Positions 11,101 to 22,683 of a stretch of DNA of 64,000 nt are shown piece by piece (positions within the stretch are counted from its first letter, which is position 1; each line of letters begins with the position of its first letter). A model generated the notes under the pieces. It saw only the letters and a program-made list of their open reading frames with translations, did not search any database and was not told the origin of the DNA. The stretch is from Chlorocebus sabaeus (Eukaryota; Chordata; Mammalia; Primates; Cercopithecidae): NCBI RefSeq assembly GCF_047675955.1, contig NW_027327638.1:1-64000 (forward strand). Direction: 5' to 3'. Position numbers and translations under genes: made by a program.

Positions 11101-13589
11101 GTGGAGTTTACAAAGTGATATTTGGAAGCCCATAGAGGGGTACGGTTAAAAAGGAAATTTCCTCACATAAAAACTGGAAAGAAGCTTTCTGAGAAACTGC
11201 TTTGTGTTTTGTTAATTCATCTCACAGTATTACAGCTCTACCCTCAAGAAGCCCTTCACTAAGACAGTTCTTCTGGAATTTCCAAAGAGATATTTGGAAG
11301 CCCATAGAGCGCTATGGTGAAAAAGGAAATATCTTCAGTTAAAAACTGGAGAGAAGCTTTCTGAGAAACTTCTTTGTGTTCTGTTAATTCATGCACAGAG
11401 TTACAGCTTTCCTATCAAGTATCCTTTCGCTAAGACTGTTCTTGTGGAGTTTACAAAGTGATATTTGGAAGCCCATAGAGGGGTACGTTTAAAAAGGAAA
11501 TTTCCTCACATAAAAACTGGAAAGAAGTTTTCTGAGAAACTGCTTTGTGTTCTGTTAATTCATCTCACAGAGTTACAGCTTACCCCTCAAGAAGCATTTC
11601 GCTAAGACTGTTCTTGTGGAATTTGCAATGTGATATTTGGAAGCCCCTGGAGGGATATGGTGAAAAAGGAAATATCTTCAATTAAAAACTGGAAAGAAGC
11701 TTTCTGAGAAACTGCTTTGTTTTCTGTTAATTCATCTCACAGAGTTTCAGCTTTCCCCTCCAGAAGTCTTTCGCTAAGACGGTTCTCCTGGAATTTGCAA
11801 AGTGATATTTGGAAGCCGTGAGAGGGCTATGGTGTAAAAGGAAATGTCTTCGGATCAAAAATGGAAAGAAGCTTTCCAACAAACTGTTTTGTGTTCTGTT
11901 AATTTATCTGACAGAGTTTCAGCTTTCCCCTCAAGGAGCCGTTCGCTAAGACTGTTCTTGTGGAATTTGCAAAGTGATATTTGAAAGCCCGTCGAGGGCT
12001 ATGGTGAAAAAGGAAATACCTTCAGTTAAAAACTGGAAAGAAACTTTCTGAGAAACTGCTTTGTATTCTGTTAATTCACCTCACAGAGTTTCAGCTTTCC
12101 CCTCTAGAAGCTTTTCGCTAAGACTGTTCTTGTGGAATTTGCAAAGTGATATTTGTAAGCCCATAGAAGTCGATGGTGAAAACGTAAATATCCTAAGATA
12201 AAAACTGAAAAGAACCATTCTGAGAAACTGCTTTGTGTTTTGTTAATTCATCTCACAGAGTTACAGGTTTCCCTTCAAGAAGCCTTTCGCTAAGACAGTT
12301 CTTGTGGAATATGCAAAGTGATATTTGGAAGCTCATAGTGACCTATAGTGAAAAAGGATATATCTTCAGTTAAAAACTGAAAAGAAGCTTTCTGAGAAAC
12401 TGCTTTGTGATATATGACTTCCACTCACTGAGTTACAGCTGTATTTCGTAGAGCTGTTTGGCAGTCTTATTTCTGTGGAATCTGAGAACTGTTATTTCGG
12501 ATCCCTTTGAAGACTGAAGGGCCAAAGGAAATATCCGTCGTTAAAGTTAGAAAGAAGCTTTCTGAGAAACTTCTTTGTGATTTGCGAATTCATTTCACAG
12601 AGTTACAGCTTTCCCCTCAAGAAGCCTTTCGCTAAGATTATTCTTGCACAATTTGAAAAATGATATTTGGAAGCCAATAGACGGCTATGGTGAAAACGAA
12701 ATATCCTCCGATAAAAACTGGAAAGAAGCTTTCTGAGAAATTGCTTTGTGTTCTTTTAATTCATCTCACAGACTTACAGCTTTCCCCTCAGGAAGTCTTT
12801 CGCTAAGACTGTTCTTGTGGAATTTGAAATGTGATATTTGGTAGCCCATAGAGCGCTATGGAGCAAAGGAAATATCTTCAGATAAAAACTGTAAAGAACA
12901 TTCCTGAGAAACTGCTTTGTGTTCTGTTAATTCACCTAACAGAGTTACAGCTTTCCCCTCTAGAAGCCTTTTGCTAAGACTGTTCTTGCTGTATTTTCAA
13001 AGTGATATTTGGAAGCCCATAGAGGGCTACGGTGAAAAAGGATATAGCTTCAGTTAAAAACTGAAAGAGTCTTTCTGAGAAACGGTTTAGTATTATGTGA
13101 CTTCCACTCACTGAGTTACAGCTCTATTTCCTAGAGCTGTTTGATAGCCTTATTTCTATGGAATCGGAGAACTGTTATTTTGGATCCCTTTGAAGACTAT
13201 AGGGCCAAAGGAAATATCTGCTGCTAAAAGTGAGAAAGAAGCTTTCTGAGAAACTTCTCTGAGATCTGTTAATTCATCTCACAGAGTTACAGCATTCCAC
13301 TCAAGAAGCCTTTCGCTAGGACTGTTCTTTTTGAATTTGCAAAGTGATATTTCGAAGCCCATAGACGGCTGTGGTGAAAAGGGAAATACCTTCAGTTAAA
13401 AAATGGAAAGAAGCTTTCTAAGAAACTGCTTTGTGTTCTGTTAATTCATCTCAAAGAGTTACAGCTTTACCCTCAAAAAGACTTTTGCTAAGACTCTTCT
13501 TGTGTAATACTCATAGTGATATTTGTAAGCCCTTATAGGGCTATGGTGAAAAAGGAAATATCCTAAGATAAAAGCTGAAAAGAAGCTTT
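7929..13589 (+). repeat. 33-monomer HOR unit opening with a chimeric m33/m1
   Basis: This 5,661-bp unit has all 33 positions in canonical order except that the first monomer is a second m33 joined to the end of m1. Variants in m23 and m24 (TTCTCCTGG and CAAGGAGCC) are shared with copies 1-2 at 19081-30402, so it belongs with that haplotype group. It is flanked by the 10-mer on the left and the second 5-mer on the right, which places it inside the 12,866-bp repeat. Confidence 0.93.
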
Positions 13590-14446
13590 CTGAGAAACTG
13601 CTTTGTGTTCTGTTAATTCACCTCAGAGAGTTACAGCTTTCCCCTTAAGAAGCCTTTTGGTAAGACTGTTCTTGTGGAATTTGCAGAGTGGTATTTGTAA
13701 GCCCATAGAGGGCTATGGTGAAAAAGGAAATATCCTAAGATAAAAACTGAAAAGAACATTTCTGAGAAACTGCTTTGTGATACGTGACTTCCACTCACTG
13801 AGTGAGAGCTATATGTCATAGAGCTGTTTGCTAACCTTATTTCTGTGGAATCTGAGAAGGGATAATTCGGTTCTCGTTGAAGACTATAGGGCCAAAGGAA
13901 ATATCCGCCATAAACGTGAGAAAGAAGCTTTCTGAGAAACAGCTTTCTGATCTGTGAATTCATCCCACAGAGTTACAGCTTTCCCCTGAGGAAGCCTTTC
14001 GCTATGACTGTTCTTGTGGAATTTGCAACGTGACATTTCGAAGGCCATAGAGAGCTATGGTGAAAAGGAAATATCTTCGGTTTAAAACGGGAAAGAAGCT
14101 TTCTGAGACACTGCGTTGTGTTCTGTTAATTCATCTCACAATGTTACAGCTTTCCCCTCACGAAGCCTTTCCCTAAGACAGTTCTTGTCGAATTTGGGAA
14201 GTGATATTTAGAAGCCTAGAGAGGTCTACAGTGAAAAAGGAAATAACCTAAGATAAAAACTGAAAATAAGCTTTCTGAAAAACTGCTTTGTGTTCTCTTA
14301 ATTCATCTCACAGAGTTACAGCTTTCCTCTCAAGAATCCTTTCGCTAAGACTGTTCTTGTGCAATTTAGAACGTGATATTTAGAAGCCCATAGAGGGCTA
14401 TGGAGAAAAAGGAAATGTCCTTAGATAAAAACTGGAAAGAAGCTTT
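13590..14446 (+). repeat. Partial HOR unit m1-m5, second copy
   Basis: This 857-bp block aligns without gaps to 724-1580 at an offset of 12,866. It shares the diagnostic TTTTGGTAAG in m1 and CACAATGTTACAG in m4. One difference seen is CCTAGAGAGGTC at 14214 against CCTACAGAGGTC in the first copy. It is followed by m1 of the second 27-mer. Confidence 0.9.
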
Positions 14447-17400
14447 CTGAGAAACTGCTTTGTGTTCTGTTAATTCACCTCACAGAGTTACAGCTTTCCC
14501 CTTAAGAAGCCTTTCGCTAAGACTGTTCTTGTGGAATTTGCAGAGTGGTATTTGTAAGCCCATAGAGGGCTATGGTGAAAAAGGAAATATCCTAAGATAA
14601 AAACTGAAAAGAACATTTCTGAGAAACTGCTTTGTGATACGTGACTTCCACTCACTGAGTGAGAGCTATATGTCATAGAGCTGTTTGCTAACCTTATTTC
14701 TGTGGAATCTGAAAAGGGATAATTCGGTTCCCTTTGAAGACTATAGGGCCAAAGGAAATATCCGCCATAAAAGTGAGAAAGAAGCTTTCTGAGAAACAGC
14801 TTTCTGATCTGTAAATTCATCCCACAGAGTTACAGCTTTCCCCTGAGGAAGCCTTTCTCTATGACTGTTCTTGTGGAATTTGCAAAGTGACATTTCGAAG
14901 CCCATAGAGAGCTATGGTGAAAAGGAAATATCTTCGGTTTAAAACGGGAACGAAGCTTTCTGAGACACTGCGTTGTGTTCTGTTAATTCATCTCACAAAG
15001 TTACAGCTTTCCCCTCACGAAGCCTTTCCCTAAGACTGTTCTTGTCGAATTTGGGAAGTGATATTTAGAAGCCTACAGAGGTCTACAGTGAAAAAGGAAA
15101 TAACCTAAGATAAAAACTGAAAATAAGCTTTCTGAAAAACTGCTTTGTGTTCTCTTAATTCATCTCACAGAGTTACAGCTTTCCTCTCAAGAATCCTTTC
15201 GCTAAGACTGTTCTTGTGCAATTTAGAACGGGATATTTAGAAGCCCATACAGGGCTATGGAGAAAAAGGAAATGTCCTTAGATAAAAACTGGAAAGAAGC
15301 TTTCTGAGAAACTGCTTTGTGTTCTGTTAATTCATCTCACAGAGTTACAGCTTTCCCCTCGAGAAGCCTTTCGCTATGACTGTTCTTGTGTCATTCGCAA
15401 AGTAATATTTGGAAGCCCATATAGGGTTATGGTGAAAAAAGGAATATCTTCAGTTAGAAACTGTATAGAAGCTTTCTGAGAAACTGCTTTGTTTTCTGTT
15501 AATTCATCTCACAGAGTTACAGCTTTCCCCTCAAGAAGTCTTTCGTTAAGACTGTTCTTGTGGAATTTGCAAAGTGAAATTTGGAAGCCCATAGAGGGCT
15601 ATGGTGAAAAAGGAAATGTCCTCAGATGAAAACTAGAAAGAAGCTTCTTGAGAAACTACTTTGTGTTCCGTTAATTCATCTCACACAGTTACAGGTTTGC
15701 CCTCCAGAAACCGTTCATTAAGACCGTTCTTGTGGAATTTTCAAAGTGCTATTTGGAAACCCATAGGGGGCTATGGTGAAAAAGGAAATATCTTCAGTTA
15801 TAAACTGGAAAGAAGTTTTCTGAGAAACTGCTTTGTGTTCTGTTAATTCATCTGACAGTGTTACACCTTTCCCCTCAAGAAGCATTCCGCTAAGACTTTT
15901 CTTGTGGAATTTGGGAAGTGATATTTAGAAGCCTACAGAGGTCTACAGTGAAAAAGGAAATAACCTAAGATAAAAACTGAAAATAAGCTTTCTGAAAAAC
16001 TGCTTTGTGTTCTCTTAATTCATCTCACAGAGTTACAGCATTCCTCTCAAGAATCCTTTCGCTAAGACTGTTCTTGTGCAATTTAGAACGTGATATTTAG
16101 AAGCCCATAGAGGGCTATGGAGAAAAAGGAAATGTCCTTAGATAAAAACTGGAAAGAAGCTTTCTGAGAAACTGCTTTGTGTTCTCTGAATTCATCTCAC
16201 AGACTTACAGCTTTCCCCTCAAGAATCCTTTCACTAAGACTGTTCTCGTTGATTTTGCAAAGTGATATTTGGAAGCCCATAGAGCGCTATGGGGAAAAAG
16301 GAAATATCTTCAGTTAAAAAGTGGAAAGAACGTTTCTGAGAGACTGCTTTGTGTTCTGTTAATCCATCTCACAGAGGTACAGCATTCCCCTCAAGAAGTC
16401 GTTTATTAAGACTGTTCTTGTGAAATTTGCGAAGTGATATTTGGAAGTGCTTAGAGAACTATGGTGAAAAAGGAAATATCGTAAGGTAAAAACTGAAAAG
16501 AAGCTTTCTGAGAAACTGCTTTGTGTTTTGTTAATTCATCTCAGAGAGTTACAGCTTTCCGAACAAAAAGGCATTCACTAAGACTGATCTTGTGTTATTT
16601 TCAAATTGATATTTGGAAGCCCATAGAGGGCTATGGTGAAAAGGGAAATATCTTCAGTTAAAAACTGGAAAGAAGCATTCTGAGAAACTGCTTTGTGTTT
16701 TGTTAATTCATCTCACAGTATTACAGCTCTACCCTCAAGAAGCCCTTCACTAAGACTGTTCTTCTGGAATTTCCAAAGAGATATTTGGAAGCCCATAGAG
16801 CGCTATGGTGAAAAAGGAAATATCTTCAGTTAAAAACTGGAGAGAAGCTTTCTGAGAAACTTCTTTGTGTTCTGTTAATTCATGCACAGAGTTACAGCTT
16901 TCCTATCAAGAATCCTTTCGCTAAGACTGTTCTTGTGGAGTTTACAAAGTGATATTTGGAAGCCCATAGAGGGGTACGTTTAAAAAGGAAATTTCCTCAC
17001 ATAAAAACTGGAAAGAAGTTTTCTGAGAAACTGCTTTGTGTTCTGTTAATTCATCTCACAGAGTTACAGCTTACCCCTCAAGAAGCATTTCGCTAAGACT
17101 GTTCTTGTGGAATTTGCAATGTGATATTTGGAAGCCCATGGAGGGATATGGTGAAAAAGGAAATATCTTCAATTAAAAACTGGAAAGAAGCTTTCTGAGA
17201 AACTGCTTTGTTTTCTGTTAATTCATCTCACAGAGTTTCAGCTTTCCCCTCCAGATGTCTTTCGCTAAGACGGTTCTCGTGGAATTTGCAAAGTGATATT
17301 TGGAAGCCGTGAGAGGGCTATGGTGTAAAAGGAAATGTCCTCGGATCAAAAATGGAAAGAAGCTTTCCAACAAACTGTTTTGTGTTCTGTTAATTTATCT

Positions 17401-19080
17401 GGCAGTGTTTCAGCTTTCCCCTCAAGAAGCCGTTCGCTAAGACTGTTCTTGTGGAATTTGCAAAGTGATATTTGAAAGCCCGTCGAGTTCTATGGTGAAA
17501 AAGGAAATACCTTCAGTTAAAAACTGGAAAGAAACTTTCTGAGAAACTGCTTTGTATTCTGTTAATTCACCTCACAGAGTTTCAGCTTTCCCCTCTAGAA
17601 GCCTTTCGCTAAGACTGTTCTTGTGGAATTTGCAAAGTGATATTTGTAAGCTCATAGAAGTCGATGGTGAAAACGTAAATATCCTAAGATAAAAACTGAA
17701 AAGAACCATTCTGAGAAACTGCTTTGTGTTTTGTTAATTCATCTCACAGAGTTACAGGTTTCCCTTCAAGAAGCCTTTCGCTAAGACAGTTCTTGTGGAA
17801 TATGCAAAGTGATATTTGGAAGCTCATAGTGACCTATAGTGAAAAAGGATATATCTTCAGTTAAAAACTGAAAAGAAGCTTTCTGAGAAACTGCTTTGTG
17901 ATATATGACTTCCACTCACTGAGTTACAGCTGTATTTCGTAGAGCTGTTTGGCAGTCTTATTTCCGTGGAATCTGAGAACTGTTATTTCGGATCCCTTTG
18001 AAGACTGAAGGGCCAAAGGAAATATCCGTCGTTAAAGTTAGAAAGAAGCTTTCTGAGAAACTTCTTTGTGATTTGCGAATTCATTTCACAGAGTTACAGC
18101 TTTCCCCTCAAGAAGCCTTTCGCTAAGATTATTCTTGCACAATTTGAAAAATGATATTTGGAAGCCAATAGACGGCTATGGTGAAAACGAAATATCCTCC
18201 GATAAAAACTGGATAGAAGCTTTCTGAGAAATTGCTTTGTGTTCTTTTAATTCATCTCACAGACTTACAGCTTTCCCCTCAGGAAGTCTTTCGCTAAGAC
18301 TGTTCTTGTGGAATTTGAAATGTGATATTTGGTAGCCCATAGAGCGCTATGGAGAAAAGGAAATATCTTCAGATAAAAACTGTAAAGAACATTCCTGAGA
18401 AACTGCTTTGTGTTCTGTTAATTCACCTAACAGAGTTACAGCTTTCCCCTCTAGAAGCCTTTTGCTAAGACTGTTCTTGCTGTATTTTCAAAGTGATATT
18501 TGGAAGCCCATAGAGGGCTACGGTGAAAAAGGATATAGCTTCAGTTAAAAACTGAAAGAGTCTTTCTGAGAAACGGTTTAGTATTATGTGACTTCCACTC
18601 ACTGAGTTACAGCTCTATTTCCTAGAGCTGTTTGATAGCCTTATTTCTATGGAATCGGAGAACTGTTATTTTGGATCCCTTTGAAGACTATAGGGCCAAA
18701 GGAAATATCTGCCGCCTAAAGTGAGAAAGAAGCTTTCTGAGAAACTTCTCTGAGATCTGTTAATTCATCTCACAGAGTTACAGCATTCCACTCAAGAAGC
18801 CTTTCGCTAGGACTGTTCTTTTTGAATTTGCAAAGTGATATTTCGAAGCCCATAGACGGCTGTGGTGAAAAGGGAAATACCTTCAGTTAAAAAATGGAAA
18901 GAAGCTTTCTAAGAAACTGCTTGGTGTTCTGTTACTTCATCTCAAAGAGTTACAGCTTTACCCTCAAAAAGACTTTTGCTAAGACTCTTCTTGTGTAATA
19001 CTCATAGTGATATTTGTAAGCCCTTATAGGGCTATGGTGAAAAAGGAAATATCCTAAGATAAAAGCTGAAAAGAAGCTTT
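14447..19080 (+). repeat. Variant HOR unit, 27 monomers, second copy
   Basis: The architecture is the same as at 1581-6214: m1-m8, m9/m4 chimera (15820-15991), m5, m12 (16164), m13 (16336), m14 (16508), m20 (16680), m21-m33. Its length is also 4,634 bp. Variants in m23-m24 (CCAGATGTC, CTGGCAGTG, CGAGTTCTATGG) are those of copies 3-8 of the regular array, whereas m27, m28 and m31 (TATTTCCGTGG, GGATAGAAG, GCCGCCTAAAG) match copies 1 and 3. It is therefore itself a mosaic. Confidence 0.9.
15820..15991 (+). repeat. Chimeric monomer m9/m4, second copy
   Basis: It is the counterpart of 2954-3125, with the same m9 start, m4 end and joint. An identical breakpoint in both copies shows that the chimera arose once and was copied with the 12,866-bp block. 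Confidence 0.85.
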
Positions 19081-19203
19081 CTGAGAAACTGCTTTGTGTT
19101 CTGTTAATTCACCTCACAGAGTTACAGCTTTCCCCTTAAGAAGCCTTTCGCTAAGACTGTTCTTGTGGAATTTGCAGAGTGGTATTTGTAAGCCCATAGA
19201 GGG

Positions 19204-19220
19204 CTATGGTGAAAAAGGAA
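19204..19220 (-). promoter_or_regulatory. pJ-alpha-type motif, example in m1
   Basis: Read on the minus strand, this 17-mer fits TTCCTTTTYCACCRTAG, the pJ-alpha binding motif as I recall it from work on alphoid DNA. In copy 1 I find exact matches in m1, m7 (20233), m8 (20405), m13 (21263), m17 (21949), m20 (22464), m24 (23151) and m33 (24693), that is 8 of 33 monomers. Several others miss by one base. It occupies the place the CENP-B box takes in human monomers. Type B monomers lack it. Binding here is inferred only. Confidence 0.55.
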
Positions 19221-19252
19221 ATATCCTAAGATAAAAACTGAAAAGAACATTT

Positions 19253-19422
19253 CTGAGAAACTGCTTTGTGATACGTGACTTCCACTCACTGAGTGAGAGC
19301 TATATGTCATAGAGCTGTTTGCTAACCTTATTTCTGTGGAATCTGAGAAGGGATAATTCGGTTCTCGTTGAAGACTATAGGGCCAAAGGAAATATCCGCC
19401 ATAAACGTGAGAAAGAAGCTTT
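19253..19422 (+). repeat. Type B monomer m2
   Basis: One of four divergent monomers per unit. It has GTGATACGTGACTTCCACTC where type A has GTGTTCTGTTAATTCATCTC, AGAGCTGTTTGCTAACC in the middle, GTGGAATCTGAG for GTGGAATTTGCA, and GACTATAGGGCCAAAGGAAA instead of the CTATGGTGAAAAAGGAA element. It is 170 bp long. The type B form is nearer the general primate consensus in its GTGGAATCTG and CCTTTGAAGAC blocks. Whether it equals the second monomer class of the monkey dimer cannot be settled without alignment. Confidence 0.85.
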
Positions 19423-19565
19423 CTGAGAAACAGCTTTCTGATCTGTGAATTCATCCCACAGAGTTACAGCTTTCCCCTGAGGAAGCCTTTCGCTATGACT
19501 GTTCTTGTGGAATTTGCAACGTGACATTTCGAAGCCCATAGAGAGCTATGGTGAAAAGGAAATAT

Positions 19566-19583
19566 CTTCGGTTTAAAACGGGA
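19566..19583 (+). other. CENP-B-box-like site with one extra spacer base (m3)
   Basis: The sequence has TTCG, eight bases, then CGGG. The CENP-B box needs TTCG-NNNN-A-NN-CGGG, with seven bases between. It also lies about 20 bp downstream of where the box sits in human monomers, so it is probably a chance resemblance and not bound. One occurs per m3, starting at 1209, 2066, 6700, 8414, 14075, 14932, 19566, 25227, 30888, 36548, 42209, 47870, 53531 and 59192. I saw no exact box in the window. Confidence 0.5.
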
Positions 19584-20906
19584 AAGAAGCTTTCTGAGAC
19601 ACTGCGTTGTGTTCTGTTAATTCATCTCACAAAGTTACAGCTTTCCCCTCACGAAGCCTTTCCCTAAGACTGTTCTTGTCGAATTTGGGAAGTGATATTT
19701 AGAAGCCTACAGAGGTCTACAGTGAAAAAGGAAATAACCTAAGATAAAAACTGAAAAGAAGCTTTCTGAAAAACTGCTTTGTGTTCTCTTAATTCATCTC
19801 ACAGAGTTACAGCTTTCCTCTCAAGAATCCTTTCGCTAAGACTGTTCTTGTGCAATTTAGAACGTGATATTTAGAAGCCCATAGAGGGCTATGGAGAAAA
19901 AGGAAATGTCCTTAGATAAAAACTGGAAAGAAGCTTTCTGAGAAACTGCTTTGTGTTCTGTTAATTCATCTCACAGAGTTACAGCTTTCCCCTCGAGAAG
20001 CCTTTCGCTATGACTGTTCTTGTGTAATTCGCAAAGTAATATTTGGAAGCCCATATAGGGTTATGGTGAAAAAAGGAATATCTTCAGTTAGAAACTGTAT
20101 AGAAGCTTTCTGAGAAACTGCTTTGTTTTCTGTTAAATCATCTCACAGTGTTACAGCTTTCCCCTCAAGAAGTCTTTCGTTAAGACTGTTCTTGTGGAAT
20201 TTGCAAAGTGAAATTTGGAAGCCCATAGAGGGCTATGGTGAAAAAGGAAATGTCCTCAGATGAAAACTAGAAAGAAGCTTCTTGAGAAACTACTTTGTGT
20301 TCCGTTAATTCATCTCACACAGTTACAGCTTTGCCCTCCAGAAACCGTTCATTAAGACCGTTCTTGTGGTATTTTCAAAGTGCTATTTGGAAACCCATAG
20401 GGGGCTATGGTGAAAAAGGAAATACCTTCAGTTATAAACTGGAAAGAAGTTTTCTGAGAAACTGCTTTTTGTTCTGTTAATTCATCTGACAGTGTTACAC
20501 CTTTCCCCTCAAGAAGCATTCCGCTAAGACTGTTCTTGTGGAATTTGCAAAGTGACATTTGGAAGCCCATAGAGGGCTGTGGTGAAAAAGAAATTTCCTA
20601 AGATAAGAACTGAAAAGAAGCTTTCTGAGAAACGACTTTGTGTTCTGTTAATTCATCTTATAGAATTACAGCTTTCCCCTCAAGAAGTCGTTCAGTAAGA
20701 CTGTTCTTGTGGAATTTGCAAAGTGATATTTGGAAGCCCATAGAGGACCATGGTGTAAAGGAAATATCTTCAGATAAAAACTGGAAAGTAGCTTTCTGAG
20801 AAATTGCTTTGTGTTCTGTTAATTCATCTCACAGAATTACGGCTTTCCCCTCAAGAAAACTTTCGCTAAAGCTGTTTTTGTGGAATTTGGAAAAAGGTAT
20901 ATGGAA

Positions 20907-20926
20907 AACCATAGAGATCTATGGTT
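20907..20926. other. Perfect 9-bp inverted repeat in m11
   Basis: AACCATAGA and TCTATGGTT flank a GA spacer, giving an exact dyad of 20 bp. Most type A monomers have only the shorter form CCATAG-AGGG-CTATGG at this place. The m11 version recurs in every complete 33-mer (for instance 9755-9774) and is missing from the 27-mers and the 10-mer, which lack m11. Confidence 0.8.
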
Positions 20927-21655
20927 AAAAAGAAAATATCCTAAGATAAAAACTGAAAAGAAAATTTCTGAGAAACTGCTTTGTGTTCTCTGAATTCATC
21001 TCACAGACTTACAGCTTTCCCCTCAAGAAACCGTTCACTAAGACTGTTCTCGTTGATTTTGCAAAGTGATATTTGGAAGCCCATAGAGCGCTATGGGGAA
21101 AAAGGAAATATCTTCAGTTAAAAAGTGGAAAGAACGTTTCTGAGAAACTGCTTTGTGTTCTGTTAATCCATCTCACAGAGGTACAGCATTCCCCTCAAGA
21201 AGTCGTTTACTAAGACTGTTCTTGTGAAATTTGCGAAGTGATATTTGGAAGTGCTTAGAGAACTATGGTGAAAAAGGAAATATCGTAAGGTAAAAACTGA
21301 AAAGAAGCTTTCTGAGAAACTGCTTTGTGTTTTGTTAATTCATCTCAGAGAGTTACAGCTTTCCGAACAAAAAGGCATTCACTAAGACTGATCTTGTGTT
21401 ATTTTCAAATTGATATTTGGAAGCCCATAGAGGGCTATGGTGAAAAGGGAAATATCTTCAGTTAAAAACTGGAAAGAAGCTTTCTGAGAAACGGTTTTGT
21501 GTTCTCTTAGTTCATCTCACAGAGTTACAGCTTTCCCCTCAAGAAGCCTTTCACCAAGACTGTTCTTGTGGAATTTCCAAAGTGGTCTTTGGAAGTCCAT
21601 ACATCGCTATGGTGAAAAAGGATATAGCTTCAGTTAAAAAGTGAAAAGAAGCTTT

Positions 21656-21826
21656 CCGAGGAACTGCTTTGTGATATGTGATTTCCTGTCACTGAGAAAC
21701 AGCTGTATTTCGTAGAACTGTTGGCTAGGCTTATTTCTGTGGAATCTGAGAAATGTTACTTCGGATCTCTTTGAAGACTATAGGTCCAAAGGAAATATCC
21801 GCCACTAAAAGTGTGAAAGAAGCTTT
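21656..21826 (+). repeat. Type B monomer m16
   Basis: It shares the type B signature (GTGATATGTGATTTCCTGTC, GTGGAATCTGAG, GACTATAGGTCCAAAGG) but is the most isolated of the four, 14 monomers after m2 and 11 before m27. It has CACTGAGAAACAGC where the others have CACTGAGT. It is absent from both 27-mers and from the 10-mer. Confidence 0.85.
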
Positions 21827-21997
21827 CTGAGAAACTTCTTTGAGTTCTGTGAATTGATCTCACAGAGCTACAGTTTCCCCTCAAGAGGCCTTTCGCTAAG
21901 ACTGTTCTCGTGGAATTTGCAAAGTGATATTTGGAAAACAATAGAGGGCTATGGTGAAAAAGGAAATATCCTAAGATAAAAACTGAAAAGAAGCTTT

Positions 21998-22683
21998 TTG
22001 AGAAACTGTTTTGCGTACCGTTAATTCATCTCACAGAGTTATAGCTTTCCCCTCAAGAAGCCGTTCATTAAGACTGTTGTTGTGAAATTTGCAAAATGAT
22101 ATTTGGAAGCTCATAGAGGGCTATGGTGAAAATGGAAATATCTTCAGTTAAAAACTGGAGAGAAGCTTTCTGAGAAACTGCTTTGTGTTCTGTTAATTCA
22201 TACACAGAGTTAAACCTTTCCTATCACGAATCCTTTTGCTAAGACTGTTCTTGTGGAGTTTACAAAGTGATATTTGGAAGCCCATAGAGGGGTACGGTTA
22301 AAAAGGAAATTTCCTCACATAAAAACTGGAAAGAAGCTCTCTGAGAAACTGCTTTGTGTTTTGTTAATTCATCTCACAGTATTACAGCTCTACCCTCAAG
22401 AAGCCCTTCACTAAGACTGTTCTTCTGGAATTTCCAAAGAGATATTTGGAAGCCCATAGAGCGCTATGGTGAAAAAGGAAATATCTTCAGTTAAAAACTG
22501 GAGAGAAGCTTTCTGAGAAACTTCTTTGTGTTCTGTTAATTCATGCACAGAGTTACAGCTTTCCTATCAAGAATCCTTTCGCTAAGACTGTTCTTGTGGA
22601 GTTTACAAAGTGATATTTGGAAGCCCATAGAGGGGTACGTTTAAAAAGGAAATTTCCTCACATAAAAACTGGAAAGAAGTTTT
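21998..22683 (+). repeat. Internal duplication inside the HOR: m18/m19 and m20/m21
   Basis: m19 and m21 are unusually alike: both have a shortened ACACAGAGTTA block after TTAATTCAT, CTTTCCTATCA, GTGGAGTTTACAAAGTG and GAGGGGTACG followed by TTTCCTCACATAAAAAC. Each is preceded by a monomer ending AAAAACTGGAGAGAAG. A segment of about 343 bp thus appears to have been duplicated in tandem when the 33-mer was being built. The first halves of m18 and m20 are less alike. Confidence 0.6.
22304..22315. other. Perfect 12-bp palindrome in m19, repeated in m21
   Basis: AGGAAATTTCCT is its own reverse complement. A second copy lies at 22647-22658 in m21. Other type A monomers have AGGAAATATCTT here and are not palindromic. 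The pair follows from the m19/m21 duplication. Confidence 0.8.

Noticed and set aside
1..19080. Assembly artefact as the cause of the variant units
   Set aside because: All joints keep monomer register, occur within homologous blocks, and the two copies of the 27-mer have separate variants, which fits real exchange. Sequence alone cannot exclude an error at the single 10-mer.
19122..19454. A minus-strand open frame of 110 codons, repeated in nearly every unit over m1-m3
   Set aside because: It lies wholly within satellite monomers, its conservation follows the homogenised repeat, it reads across monomer joints, and no domain or promoter context supports it. The other short frames on both strands (61, 72, 81 and 84 codons) are of the same kind.
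19566..19583. A functional CENP-B box in m3
   Set aside because: The spacer between the half-sites is eight bases instead of seven, and the position in the monomer is not that of the human box.
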